Assembly: GCA_031763025.1 (NCBI GenBank)
Contig: JASSKH010000002.1
Coordinates: forward strand, 17,768,468-17,832,467
Length of the DNA: 64,000 nucleotides
Direction: 5' to 3'
DNA from: Macrocystis pyrifera
Lineage: Eukaryota; Sar; Phaeophyceae; Laminariales; Laminariaceae
Shown piece by piece: positions 45,190 to 56,158 of this stretch. A program made the position numbers and the translations under genes. The notes below the pieces were generated by a model, which did no database searches, was not told the origin of the DNA, and saw only the letters and a list, made by a program, of their open reading frames with translations. Position 1 is the first letter of the stretch; every line of letters starts with the position of its first letter.

Positions 45190-45706
45190 TCACTTCGCAC
45201 CTACAGGTTTCCGCCCTTTTGGCGGTGTTGCGGCTTCGTACGTACCGGTCGTTTCGTGACCGCCCGACCCAATTTTCATGGCCTCGTGCCACGCCGCTTT
45301 GTATTGAGAACGCTCTACATCTGCTACGGACTGTGGGGGCGGTTCTACGTCTTCCGGGAAACCACTCGGCATGCACACGCTCAACTTCCCTTTGTTCTCC
45401 ACAGCAGGTCCTCCGGCCATCAAAGCCACTGCGTCCTCCGTCGTCCAAGACGTACGATCCAGCATACTCCCAGGCTTCGTCCACGACTCGTACGCTGCCG
45501 CAAGCAGCGCGTCCGCGGCTCCTTCATCCATCCTTACCTGGTGTACAGCAGGTTCACCCTCCAGGCGTTGGCTTTGACCCCGGCTCCGGCCCCGTACTGT
45601 CGGGGGGAGCCGGCTGCTGAGCTCGTGTGCGGTCCTCCCCGACAGGACCGCGGGGGGATCCGTTCCCTTGGACGGTGTCCGAGGCTGATGCTGCGCCCGG
45701 GTCGTT
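45190..45706 (-). pseudogene. Copia-2 linker before RT
   Basis: The unique part of the frame between the minisatellite and RT: AVHQVRMDEGAADALLAAAY, SMLDRTSWTTEDAVALMAGG, RSQYKAAWHEAMK and PKGRKPVGAK, then the TGA. The same stretch in copia-1 (about 12760-13290) leads straight into RT. This is the spacer that usually separates copia integrase from RT. Confidence 0.88.
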
Positions 45707-48700
45707 TCCGGCCCTCCCTGTTGGGACCGAGGAGGCGTACACGGCGCCCCCTTCAGACGAACCCATCGTCTCGGGTGTTTCGGCCCTCCCTGCCGGGACC
45801 GAGGAGGCATCCACGGTGCCCCCTTGAGACGAACCCATAGTCTCGGGTGTTGCGGCCCTCCCTGCCGGGACCGAGGAGGCGTCCACGGTGCCCCCTTGAG
45901 ACGAACGCATCGTCTCGGGTGTTGCGGCCCTCCCTGCCGGGACCGAGGAGGCGTACACGGCGCCCCCTTGAGACGAAACCATCGTTCGGGTGTTTCGGCC
46001 CTCCCTACCGGGACCGAGGGGGCGTACACGGCGCCCCCTTGAGACGAACGCATCGTCTCGGGTGTTTCGGCCCTCCCTGCCGGGACCGAGGAGGCGTCCA
46101 CGGCGCCCCCTTGAGACGAACGCATCGTCTCGGGTGTTTCGGCCCTCCCTGCCGGGACCGAGGAGGCGTCCACGGCGCCCCCTTGAGACGAACCCATCGT
46201 CTCGGGTGTTTCGGCCCTCCCTGCCGGGACCGAGGAGGCGTCCACGGCGCCCCCTTCGTCTCGGGTGTTTCGGCCCTCCCTGCCGGGACCGAGGGGGCGT
46301 ACACGGCGCCCCCTTGAGACGAACCCATCGTCTCGGGTGTCTCGGCCCTCCCTGCCGGGACCGAGGAGGCGTCCACGGCGCCCCCTTGAGACGAACGCAT
46401 CGTCTCGGGTGTTTCGGTCCTCCCTGCCGGGACCGAGGAGGCGTCCACGGTGCCCCCTTGAGACGAACCCATCGTCTCGGGTGTTTCGGCCCTCCCTGCC
46501 AGGACCGAGGAGGCGTCCACGGTGCCCCCTTGAGACGAACGCATCGTCTCGGGTGTTGCGGCCCTCCCTGCCGGGACCGAGGAGGCGTACACGGCGCCCC
46601 CTTGAGACGAAATAATCGTTCGGGTGTTTCGGCCCTCCCTGCCGGGACCGAGGGGGCGTACACGGCGCCCCCTTGAGACGAACCCATCGTCTCGGGTGTT
46701 TCGGCCCTCCCTGCCGGGACCGAGGAGGCGTCCACGGCGCCCCCTTGAGACGAACGCATCGTCTCGGGTGTTTCGGCCCTCCCTGCCGGGACCGAGGAGG
46801 CGTCCACGGCGCCCCCTTGAGACGAACCCATCGTCTCGGGTGTTTCGGCCCTCCCTGCCGGGACCGAGGAGGCGTCCACGGCGCCCCCTTCGTCTCGGGT
46901 GTTTCGGCCCTCCCTGCCGGGACCGAGGAGGCGTCCACGGCGCCCCCTTCGTCTCGGGTGTTTCGGCCCTCCCTGCCGGGACCGAGGGGGCGTACACGGC
47001 GCCCCCTTGAGACGAACCCATCGTCTCGGGTGTTTCGGCCCTCCCTGCCGGGACCGAGGAGGCGTCCACGGCGCCCCCTTGAGACGAACGCATCGTCTCG
47101 GGTGTTTCGGTCCTCCCTGCCGGGACCGAGGAGGCGTCCACGGTGCCCCCTTGAGACGAACCCATCGTCTCGGGTGTTTCGGCCCTCCCTGCCGGGACCG
47201 AGGGGGCGTACCCGGCGCCCCCTTGAGACGAACCCATCGTCTCGGGTGTCTCGGCCCTCCCTGCCGGGACCGAGGAGGCGTCCACGGCGCCCCCTTGAGA
47301 CGAACGCATCGTCTCGGGTGTTTCGGCCCTCCCTGCCGGGACCGAGGAGGCGTCCACGGCGCCCCCTTGAGACGAACGCATCGTCTCGGGTGTTTCGGCC
47401 CCCCCTGCCGGGACCGAGGGGGCGTACACGGCGCCCCCTTCAAACGAACGCATCGTCTCGGGTGTTTCGGCCCTCCCTGCCGGGACCGAGGGGGCGTACA
47501 CGGCGCCCCCTTGAGACGAACCCATCGTCTCGGGTGTTTCGGCCCTCCCTGCCGGGACCGAGGAGGCGTCCACGGTGCCCCCTTGAGACGAACCCATCGT
47601 CTCGGGTGTTTCGGCCCTCCCTGCCGGGACCGACGGGGCGTACACGGCGCCCCCTTGAGACGAACCCATCGTCTCGGGTGTTTCGGCCCTCCCTGCCGGG
47701 ACCGAGGAGGCGTCCACGGCGCCCCCTTGAGACGATCGCATCGTCTCGGGTGTTTCGGCCCTCCCTGCCGGGACCGAGGGGGCGTCCACGGTGCCCCCTT
47801 GAGACGAACGCATCGTCTCGGGTGTTTCGGCCCTCCCTGCCGGGACCGAGGGGGCGTACACGGCGCCCCCTTGAGACGAACCCATCGTCTCGGGTGTTTC
47901 CGCCCTCCCTGCCGGGACCGAGGAGGCGTCCACGGCGCCCCCTTGAGACGAACGCATCGTCTCGGGTGTTTCGGCCCTCCCTGCCGGGACCGAGGAGGCG
48001 TCCACGGCGCCCCCTTGAGACGAACCCATCGTCTCGGGTGTTTCGGCCCTCCCTGCCGGGACCGAGGAGGCGTCCAGGGCGCCCCCTTCGTCTCGGGTGT
48101 TTCGGCCCTCCCTGCCGGGACCGAGGGGGCGTACACGGCGCCCCCTTGAGACGAACCCATCGTCTCGGGTGTCTCGGCCCTCCCTGCCGGGACCGAGGAG
48201 GCGTCCACGGCGCCCCCTTGAGACGAACGCATCGTCTCGGGTGTTTCGGCCCTCCCTGCCGGGACCGAGGAGGCGTCCACGATGCCCCCTTGAGACGAAC
48301 CCATCGTCTCGGGTGTTTCGGCCCTCCCTGCCGGGACCGAGGAGGCGTCCACGGCGCCCCCTTGAGACGAACGCATCGTCTCGGGTGTTTCGGCCCTCCC
48401 TGCCGGGACCGAGGGGGCGTACACGGCGCCCCCTTGAGACGAACCCATCGTCTCGGGTGTCTCGGCCCTCCCTGCCGGGACCGAGGAGGCGTCCACGGCG
48501 CCCCCTTGAGACGAACGTATCGTCTCGGGTGTTTCGGCCCTCCCTGCCGGGACCGAGGAGGCGTCCACGATGCCCCCTTGAGACGAACCCATCGTCTCGG
48601 GTGTTTCGGCCCTCCCTGCCGGGACCGAGGAGGCGTCCACGGCGCCCCCTTGAGACGAACGCATCGTCTCGGGTGTTTCGGCCCTCCCTGCCGGGACCGA

Positions 48701-50300
48701 GGAGGCGTACACGGCGCCTCCTTGAGACGAACCCATCGTCTCGGGTGTCGCGGCCCTCCCTGCCGGGACCGAGGAGGCGTCCACGGCGCCCCCTTGAGAC
48801 GAACGCATCGTCTCGGGTGTTTCGGCCCTCCCTGCCGGGACCGAGGAGGCGTCCACGGCGCCCCCTTGAGACGAACCCATCGTCTCGGGTGTTTCGGCCC
48901 TCCCTGCCGGGACCGAGGAGGCGTCCACGGCGCCCCCTTGAGACGAACGCATCGTCTCGGGTGTTTCGGCCCCCCCTGCCGGGACCGAGGAGGCGTCCAC
49001 GGCGCCCCCTTGAGACGAACGCATCGTCTCGGGTGTTTCGGCCCTCCCTGCCGGGACCGAGGGGGCGTACACGGCGCCCCCTTGAGACGAACCCATCGTC
49101 TCGGGTGTTTCGGCCCTCCCTGCCGGGACCGAGGAGGCGTACACGGCGCCCCCTTGAGACGAACCCATCGTCTCGGGTGTTTCGGCCCTCCCTGCCGGGA
49201 CCGAGGAGGCGTCCACGGCGCCCCCTTGAGACGAACGCATCGTCTCGGGTGTTTCGGCCCTCCCTGCCGGGACCGAGGAGGCGTCCTTGAGACGAACCCA
49301 TCGTCTCGGGTGTTTCGGCCCTCCCTGCCGGGACCGAGGAGGCGTCCACGGCGCCCCCTTCGTCTCGGGTGTTTCGGCCTTCCCTGCCGGGACCGAGGAG
49401 GCGTCCACGGCGCCCCCTTGAGACGATCGCATCGTCTCGGGTGTTTCGGCCCTCCCTGCCGGGACCGAGGAGGCGTCCACGGCGCCCCCTTGAGACGAAC
49501 GCATCGTCTCGGGTGTTTCGGCCCTCCCTGCCGGGACCGAGGAGGCGTCCACGGTGCCCCCTTGAGACGAACCCATCGTCTCGGGTGTTTCGGCCCTCCC
49601 TGCCGGGACCGAGGAGGCGTCCACGGCGCCCCCTTGAGACGAACGCATAGTCTCGGGTGTTGCGGCCCTCCCTGCCGGCACCGAGGGGGCGTCCACGGCG
49701 CCCCCTTGAGACGAACCCATAGTCTCGGGTGTCTCGGCCCTCCCTGCCGGGACCGAGGAGGCGTCCACGGCGCCCCCTTGAGACGAACGCATCGTCTCGG
49801 GTGTTTCGGCCCCCCCTGCCGGGACCGAGGAGGCGTCCACGGCGCCCCCTTGAGACGAACGCATCGTCTCGGGTGTTTCGGCCCTCCCTGCCGGGACCGA
49901 GGAGGCGTCCACGGCGCCCCCTTGAGACGAACGCATCGTCTCGGGTGTTTCGGCCCCCCCTGCCGGGACCGAGGAGGCGTCCACGGCGCCCCCTTGAGAC
50001 GAACGCATCGTCTCGGGTGTTTCGCCGGCGGCCTCGCCGGCGGCAGGTGCCTGCTGTGCGCGCTCCAGCATAAACGCGTCCAGGTCAAAACCCCACGTGC
50101 CGGAAGCGAGGAGGAGTCCACGGCGCCCCCTTGAGACGAACACATCGTCTCGGGTGTTTCGGCCCTCCCTGCCGGGACCGAGGGGGCGTACACGGCGCCC
50201 CCTTGAGACGAATCCATCGTCTCGGGTGTTTCGGCCCTCCCTGCCGGGACCGAGGAGGCGTCCACGGCGCCCCCTTGAGACGAACCCATCGTCTCGGTGT
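45707..50300 (-). repeat. Giant 72-bp coding minisatellite, about 64 units
   Basis: About 4.6 kb of a unit with core CCCTCCCTGCCGGGACCGAG followed by GAGGCGTCCACGGCGCCCCC. In minus sense a unit codes for 24 residues (GGAVDASSVPAGRAETPETM plus M/R-SSQ). Two main variants (GAGGAGGCGTCC and GAGGGGGCGTAC) alternate. Blocks of four units (288 bp) repeat, as at 48121 and 48409. Several units lack 13 bp (GAGACGAACNCAT), so the frame changes along the array; no unit contains a stop in any frame. At 50028-50097 a piece of the unique copia sequence (AGEAAGETP, CWSAHSRH region) interrupts the array, with three more units beyond it. Confidence 0.95.
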
Positions 50301-50391
50301 CTTATTCCCCTACGGGAATGTACTGTGGTGGATCCGACACGAAAGCAGACCAGAAACCAACTCCTTTGGCGTAATACCGAGCATCTCTTGT

Positions 50392-51036
50392 CTAGGGGTT
50401 GAACTCAGATTTTAGCCCACTAAACGATGGCACAGGAGTGTGTTTGGAGGCCAAATGGCGCGATAGAGGCAGATCAAATCCACCACCCGACTCACCGCCA
50501 GGGTATGCACCCCATCCTCCTGTCCTCCCATGCTGGTCTGGATGACCCATCGGTGGGCCAACCTCGACAGGCAACGCAGTTCCTCCGCGTCCAGTTGCTC
50601 CCAAATCTGGCGAGGCGCCCTCACGCAAATTTGTCTCTTGCTCGGCTGCAATCTCTCTTACGGCAGTGGGTACTGCCCCTTGTGGGCTCTCCCCTACAGC
50701 AGCGCTACCCTCAGCGCTGCCGGACTCCGATCGACCAATGCCTGCTTCAACAGCAGCAGTAGTCTCTCGTACTTCAGCAGTGGGTACTGCCCCTCTTGGG
50801 CTTTCCCCTACAGCAGTGGTTCCTACCTCTGCTGGACTTTCTCCTACAGCAACGCTGCCTTCAGCGCTGCCTAGCTTCGATCGACCGTTGTTCCTCATGA
50901 ACTCGGTCATCATTTCCCTCATGGCGTTCAGCATCGACGCCTCGCTGTTCTCCATCGCCAGTTCGATCTCGCGTCGCAGCGTTTCAACGTCACTTGGAGA
51001 GTCGCGCTCTTCTTGAGCCGATCCCTTCGAGGGCAT
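50392..51036 (-). pseudogene. Copia-2 Gag N-terminus
   Basis: 214 codons from ATG at 51036, homologous to residues 1-170 of copia-1 Gag but with extra repeats (VAVGESPAEVGTTAVGESPR). It ends at LKSEFNP; a stop follows because the copia-1 TGG/CGN codons are changed. The rest of Gag, the zinc knuckles, the protease and integrase are absent: from about 50300 the sequence jumps into the minisatellite. Confidence 0.92.
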
Positions 51037-51079
51037 CGTGGGCTTCTGGTATCAGACCTCAAACGTTCAAGTACTAGTG

Positions 51080-51335
51080 TGTTCGTAGAGTCCAAGCCTG
51101 GATGCCCTGACCACCACGTGGTCTGATGAGTTGCTTTATAGTCGTTGTATTAGAGGACAGATGAGGGGAGAAAGAGCGGAGCCTAGCTCGTAGCTCGGAG
51201 CAGAGAACGGAGCAGAGAACGGAGTGCTCAAACTCTCCTCGTGAACACACGGCATAATTCATAATAACGCCTGCGAAGATATACGCAACCCTCTACAACT
51301 TGTAACCGTCGCTGCTGGAACGATCCAAACGAACA
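51080..51335 (-). repeat. 5' LTR of copia-2
   Basis: 256 bp, apparently identical to 43225-43480. Confidence 0.95.
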
Positions 51336-51340
51336 GAACT

Positions 51341-51548
51341 ACCGACAGGAAGGACCAACTGTGTTTGCCCCTTCCTCTTCAGTCCACTTCTTGCCTCTCA
51401 TCACGCTGAGTTTAATACACGAAAACTTCTTCTTCTTTCTCCTTGACCTGAACCACTGCGTCTTTGCCTGTTCGAACTATCATCTAAACTCTGGAAGCTA
51501 CCCTTCGAGTCTAAGAGTGTGACAGTTTCAATAACTGTTATCCTTTCA
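51341..51548 (+). repeat. 5' LTR of element C, right part
   Basis: Continues 42787-43224 after copia-2 and matches 62270-62473. The PBS-like TGGTGTCGTCCGGC follows at 51550. Confidence 0.88.
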
Positions 51549-51619
51549 GTGGTGTCGTCCGGCTTTAGGACTTGGCAGAGCTAGCGTTCGACCGGAGAAG
51601 TAAGAAAACACGTACAAGT

Positions 51620-52366
51620 ATGTCGTCGTACCAACCCAGCACGAAATCTGGAGGGAGGAAAGAAGACTCAGGACTCAAGCCCGTGGCCACGCCGCTCCGC
51701 CAGGGTTAGCAAAGCGAAGGGCCCCGAAGTAGTATCCGATAGTGCTGGCAAAGGCCAAGCACCGGACGAGGTATCCGATAGTGCTGGCAAGGGCCAAGCA
51801 CCGGACGTTGGGGGGGCCCACACTGCTGCTGTAGCAGCTGACACGACGCTGATGGTCAAGAATGAGCCTAAGGCGGAGAGACTTGCACGCCACCTAACTG
51901 GCAATGCACCCTCACTCTCCCCGAGTGGAAGGAGTGCAAAACTGCCCAAAAAGGAAGGCATGAGCCCTGGCAAGGACCAGGAACGGCCCAAAGAGGAGGA
52001 CGGCATCAGAGAGGGGCTGATTATCTGGATGAGAATATGGAATTTGAGAAGGTTTATACGGTATTACAGAGCCGAGGGGGCTTCGGAAAAAGTAATAAAG
52101 AACCTGCATTCTATATCAGATATGATTCGAGGGAAGCCAAAGATGCTGCACGCCGAGCCTTTGGTCCGAGATGTTTAAATTGTGCGGAAGATACACACTT
52201 TGCAAGAGACTGTCCTGCTGCATATATGAATCGATCCCAAATAATAAACCCTGAAATAGGAGAAGGCACACCGGAAGAGGTAAGGAGGCGTTGGCGAAGG
52301 TGGCAACAGCGGTTGTGTCAATGGCACGCAAACCGCAGAGAGGCCCGCGAAAGAGGAGAAATCTGA
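51620..52366 (+). pseudogene. Element C Gag remnant with zinc knuckle
   Basis: The first ATG (51620) opens a short frame. Two later frames carry the rest: 51852-52178 (basic, KAERLARHLTGNAPSLSPSG) and 52037-52366, with knuckle CLNCAEDTHFARDC (CX2CX4HX4C) and RRWRRWQQRLCQWHANRREA. At least two frameshifts are needed to link them. A 39-bp tandem duplication lies at 51732-51806. It is homologous to the gypsy B Gag end but much shorter, so most of the capsid is lost. Confidence 0.8.
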
Positions 52367-52446
52367 AGCTGCAACGGTAAGGAGGAGGTCGACTTGCCGG
52401 TAGCATCGCGGCCCCCGTTTCTTGTTTCTTTTCCACACACAGATCA

Positions 52447-52641
52447 TGTTCGAATGTGCTTGTTCAGTATTTGACGGTTTCATGACTATTCGGTATATTG
52501 GCTTATGATGAGATTATTTGGTGGTTACTTCTGTGGGTGTACGTGATCCCCACCAGGGCCACTTCCATCTGTATCTACTCTGCCGGGAGAATAATACTAA
52601 AACCTGAAACATCATCTTTCTTCGCCTGGGACTTATCAACA
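52447..52641 (+). repeat. Element D LTR 1
   Basis: 195 bp, TG...CA. Confidence 0.85.
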
Positions 52642-52675
52642 CTCTAGAGTTTTTCAACGTTGGCAACCTAGGCTC

Positions 52676-53081
52676 ATGGGTGACGAAGTAGAAGATCTTC
52701 GGGGTATGGTATTAGAGCAGGGCCTCGCCCTCGAGGGCGGCCGCCGACGCAGAGGAGCGTCGAAAGGCGAATCACGCCGAGATCCTCGAGATGATGGCAC
52801 AGATGGGGTCCGGTAGACAGCAACAGCTATCTACTGCAGTTGGAGCAGGGAGAGATGCTTTAACGCCAGGGTTGGAACACTCCGACGTTGGCAACGGGAG
52901 CCGGGAGGGTAAACGCGTTTCCGCGGAAGATGGCCACCTCGGTGGAAAAGGGGGCGGAAGCTGTGTTGGTGCTCTTGGAGTATGCCGGAGATACGACGGC
53001 GTGCTAAATGGAGAAGAAAAAGCCCTGCGGTGGGAGCAACAAAACCGTAGGCGCCTCCGTGGGGAGTGGCAATGGGGATAA
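52676..53081 (+). pseudogene. Element D coiled-coil ORF fragment
   Basis: It starts just after LTR 1 at ATG (MGDEVEDLRGMVLEQGLALE). The charged helix then continues in another frame (AEERRKANHAEILEMMAQMG) after an indel near 52740. The second frame runs to 53081 (ALRWEQQNRRRLRGEWQWG). Position and helix suggest a Gag-like protein, but there is no capsid or zinc motif, so I do not assign a function. Confidence 0.45.
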
Positions 53082-55267
53082 CAAGTCGTGCGAAACTTTA
53101 CGTGCGCACCTCACCCAGGGAGATGGTGGTGGGGCTGGGAGCTGTGGGGATGGGAGACATATCTGCACATTTTCGCGTGAAGTCGCACGGTGAGCCAGGC
53201 CGTGTGCACCCGGCCACCCATGTGGCATGGTCGGGAAAGCCGCGTACGTGATACGCGCACTCGACTACGGTGTGGTAGTAGTCGAGGGAGCGGACGTGGG
53301 GAGAATCGGGTGCTGCTGCAGCAGTACTAGTAACGAAGGAGGGCACGTCTGCATCGGCAACAAGTCGCGTGACACAGCAGTCGCGTGCACACGACGACAG
53401 CAGCAGCAGCAGGAGCAGCAGCAGCGGGAGGTCAGGAACAGCAGCAGCAGCAGCCGCGGAAGGTCAGCAGCAGCAGCAGCGGGAGGTCGTGGATGGGGCA
53501 GGCGTGGTTGGATCGTCCGCTGGATCCTTTTATGGGTCCAGCAACACGCGGGGCGAGGGGATAGCGTCTGCACTCGTAATGGTAGGTCTTCGATCCACTA
53601 TTACCTTGTGTTTGTTTCTTTTCACGACGAGGGTAGAAATTTCGTGAATTGATTCGTAGTACGTACGAGTACGTATGAAATGTGCGATAATACTAGATGA
53701 TACGTACGGAAGTATTGTTTGGACTTCTTTTTCTGGAAGATATACGCGATGAGTACCCCCCCGTCCCCCACCTGGTAGTTGAAAAGTCGTATTTTCGTGT
53801 TTTGGTTAGAAATGTTACTGCCGAATACGACATCCACTGCGCTTCGATGCGCTCCGTGTTCGATGTCGGCAGGCCCAGAAGAGCAACTGGACAAATACCA
53901 ATACATTAATATCGCATATTTCAAAGGTTTGGAGGGGGTCTGTGGGCAAGTGTGTATTTATGTTGCGGGAAGGTCGTGAAGTGGACAGACAGGTATCTCG
54001 CCAGCTGGAGCTTTTTAGTAATTCGGCTACTTAGCGGGCGGGAGGTTATGTCTAGTACTTCTGGTGGGTATTCGGAGGAGTAGTTTTCTCTTGCGATTGG
54101 ATACACCTGTCGGTCGAAATACGTTTTTGATCGTACAAATGGAGATATGTCTTTTTCGACCGGATTTGGATTCGTTCCGGATAAAGGAAAGTCGATACGT
54201 ACCGTTTACGACGTGTTAGGGAATACTAAATTATATGGTAGTTATCGTTCTTTCCGGGTAAGTGCTGGATGATATATAGAATATGTATCGTTTATTACTG
54301 GTTACGGAGATCTGAATGGTGTGCGTTATATTTTGTGTCCCGGGAAAGTCGTGAATTGTACGAAGAAGGTATAGCATCGTCTACTGTAGGTTCGTCAAAT
54401 GGAGATGTGTCATTTTCGACTGGGTGTGGATTCGTTCCGGTTATTAAGTCGTATATGATAAAAACCATTGGCGACGTGTTCGGGATAAAAATTATGTGGT
54501 AGTCACCGTTCTTCCCGTCGGGTACGTGGTGGGTGATATGTGGGATATGTATTGTTTACCACTGATGAGGGATCTCTGAATGTTACGGAACATATTTTTT
54601 TATCCCGGGAAAGTCGCAAATGGTACGGAGGTATACTATCGTCTACTCGACGGTATACGTAGCCTTTTGTTTTGCCTGGAGTTTTGAAATAAATAAATTT
54701 CCATGTTCAAATCAAACAGTCTTTGTGGCATAGACAGGACCAGAAGGTGACTGGTGGAACGGATATTTATTAGTTGACGGATTGGCGAATTAAGAGTACG
54801 TGGTGCACCTTGAGAGGTGTATTGCAGATGCAGCGGTATTGGTGGATACTGATGTCATTGAGTTTGGCAGGGATTTGTCTTTGTGCTGCGGTCTATTGGT
54901 TGCAGAACAAGGGAGGGTATGCTTATTCTTGATGGGTTGTTCTACCACCAATATTGTATTTCGGAACTTGATGGGTGATTGAAATCTTGTTCGCGAGTTG
55001 GAAGATGAAAAATTGTGGATATGATTATTCATGATTAGGGGTGATGAAAATCTCGGTTCACGAGTGGGAAGGTGAAGTATTTCAGGGAACAAGGATAGCT
55101 AGTGAACTGAACCAGAAACAGGGAGTGTTTTTCTTTTTGGTTCTGACACAAAACGGATATTGTTTCGGGAATAGTAAGCGCCGGGCAAACTCTATAGGGA
55201 AAGATATTTGGTATCTCGCGTTAGCTACGATCTGATAATTTGTGGCGGAAGTAGGGGGCACAGGGAG
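53082..55267 (+). other. Element D interior without a recognised gene
   Basis: CAG-rich microsatellite at about 53397-53478, then AT-richer sequence with short ORFs only. Several phrases recur in degenerate form between 54090 and 54600 (for example TCGTTCTTTCCGGG, AATGGAGATATGTCTTTTTCG), suggesting old internal duplications. Confidence 0.5.
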
Positions 55268-56153
55268 ACGTGTGTCTCGGGGAATGGGGTTCCTCGCGAG
55301 TTCTATCATTTAGCTATCTCTATGATTGTTTTGTTTTTACGGCATTGAGCTGTTGCAAAGGAGATCTGCAATAGTTTAATACAGGAGGAAGAGGTTTTTG
55401 CTTGTAAGGTACAGGTTTCCTCTTGAAATATTTTAGTTGGTTTTTGATGATGGAGATGAGTTTTGTTCTGTTATCTTGAATTGTCATTGCTGTTTTGCTG
55501 AAAAAGCAGGGAGTGTGTTCGAATGTGCTTGTTCAGTATTTGACGGTTTCATGACTATTCGGTATATTGGCTTATTATGATTATTTGGTGGTTACTTCTG
55601 TGGGTGTACGTGATCCCCACCAGGGCCACTTCCATCTGTATCTACTCTGCCGGGAGAATAATACTAAAACCTGAAACATCATCTTTCTTCGCCTGGGACT
55701 TATCAACAACGTGTGTCTCGGGGAATGGGGTTCCTCGCGAGTTCTATCATTTAGCTATCTCTATGATGGTTTGGTTTTTACGGCATTGAGCTGTTGCAAA
55801 GGAGATCTGCAATAGTTTCATACTGGAGGAAGAGGTTTTTGCTTGTAAGGTACAGGTTTCCTCTTGAAATATTTTAGTTGGTTTTTGATCATGGAGATGA
55901 GTTTTGTTCTGTTATCTTGAATTGTCATTGCTGTTTTGCTGAAAAAGCAGGGAGTGTGTTCGAATGTGCTTGTTCAGTATTTGACGGTTTCATGACTATT
56001 CGGTATATTGGCTTATGATGAGAGATTATTTGGTGGTTACTTCTGTGGGTGTACGTGATACCCACCAGGGCCACTTCTATCTGTATCTACTCTGCCGGGA
56101 GAATAATACTAAAACCTGAAACATCATCTTTCTTCGCCTGGGACTTATCAACA
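55268..56153 (+). repeat. 441-bp tandem duplication including element D LTRs 2 and 3
   Basis: 55268-55515 and 55709-55956 are 248-bp interior copies. 55516-55708 and 55957-56153 are LTRs. The four pieces alternate perfectly, giving interior-LTR-interior-LTR. Confidence 0.9.
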
Positions 56154-56158
56154 GATCA

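Larger units (their letters stand above)
43225..51335 (-). mobile_element. Copia-2: deleted copia element with giant internal minisatellite
   Basis: An 8.1-kb element with 256-bp LTRs (43225-43480 and 51080-51335) that look identical, and a perfect GAACT TSD (43220-43224 and 51336-51340). The empty target is seen in the other LTR of element C at about 62264. It is a sister of copia-1 (pol nearly identical), but most of gag, the protease and all of integrase are gone, and a 72-bp unit is amplified to about 64 copies. RT has two nonsense codons. It must have been mobilised in trans, or lost its genes after insertion. Confidence 0.95.
52447..56153 (+). mobile_element. Element D: small non-autonomous LTR element with three LTRs
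   Basis: Bounded by GATCA on both sides (52442-52446 and 56154-56158). Three copies of a 193-197-bp LTR with TGTTCGAATG...TTATCAACA ends lie at 52447, 55516 and 55957. A purine tract (GAAAAAGCAGGGAGTG) stands before the second and third. The third LTR and 248 bp of interior (55709-55956, a copy of 55268-55515) are a 441-bp tandem duplication. The 2.9-kb interior has no RT, integrase or protease. Confidence 0.85.

Noticed and set aside
44472..45192. Two TGG to TGA changes in copia-2 as a sign of editing-type hypermutation
   Set aside because: The two sites have different neighbouring bases and few other G to A changes are seen against copia-1; ordinary mutation is enough.
46673..50134. 1153-codon plus-strand ORF rich in Cys/Gly/Arg (LGCFGPPCRDRGGVHGAPL repeats)
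   Set aside because: It is the antisense reading of the copia-2 minisatellite, whose unit lacks stops in all frames; the minus-strand frame has a homologue in copia-1.
45707..50300. CRISPR-like appearance of regular repeats
   Set aside because: Units are contiguous 72-bp tandem repeats without unique spacers and lie inside a retrotransposon. The same holds for the 204-bp satellite.
51047..51056. TGGTATCAGA, which looks like an initiator-Met primer site
   Set aside because: It is on the plus strand while copia-2 reads on the minus strand, and the copia-1 copy has TGGTACTAGA. Orientation and conservation do not fit a PBS.
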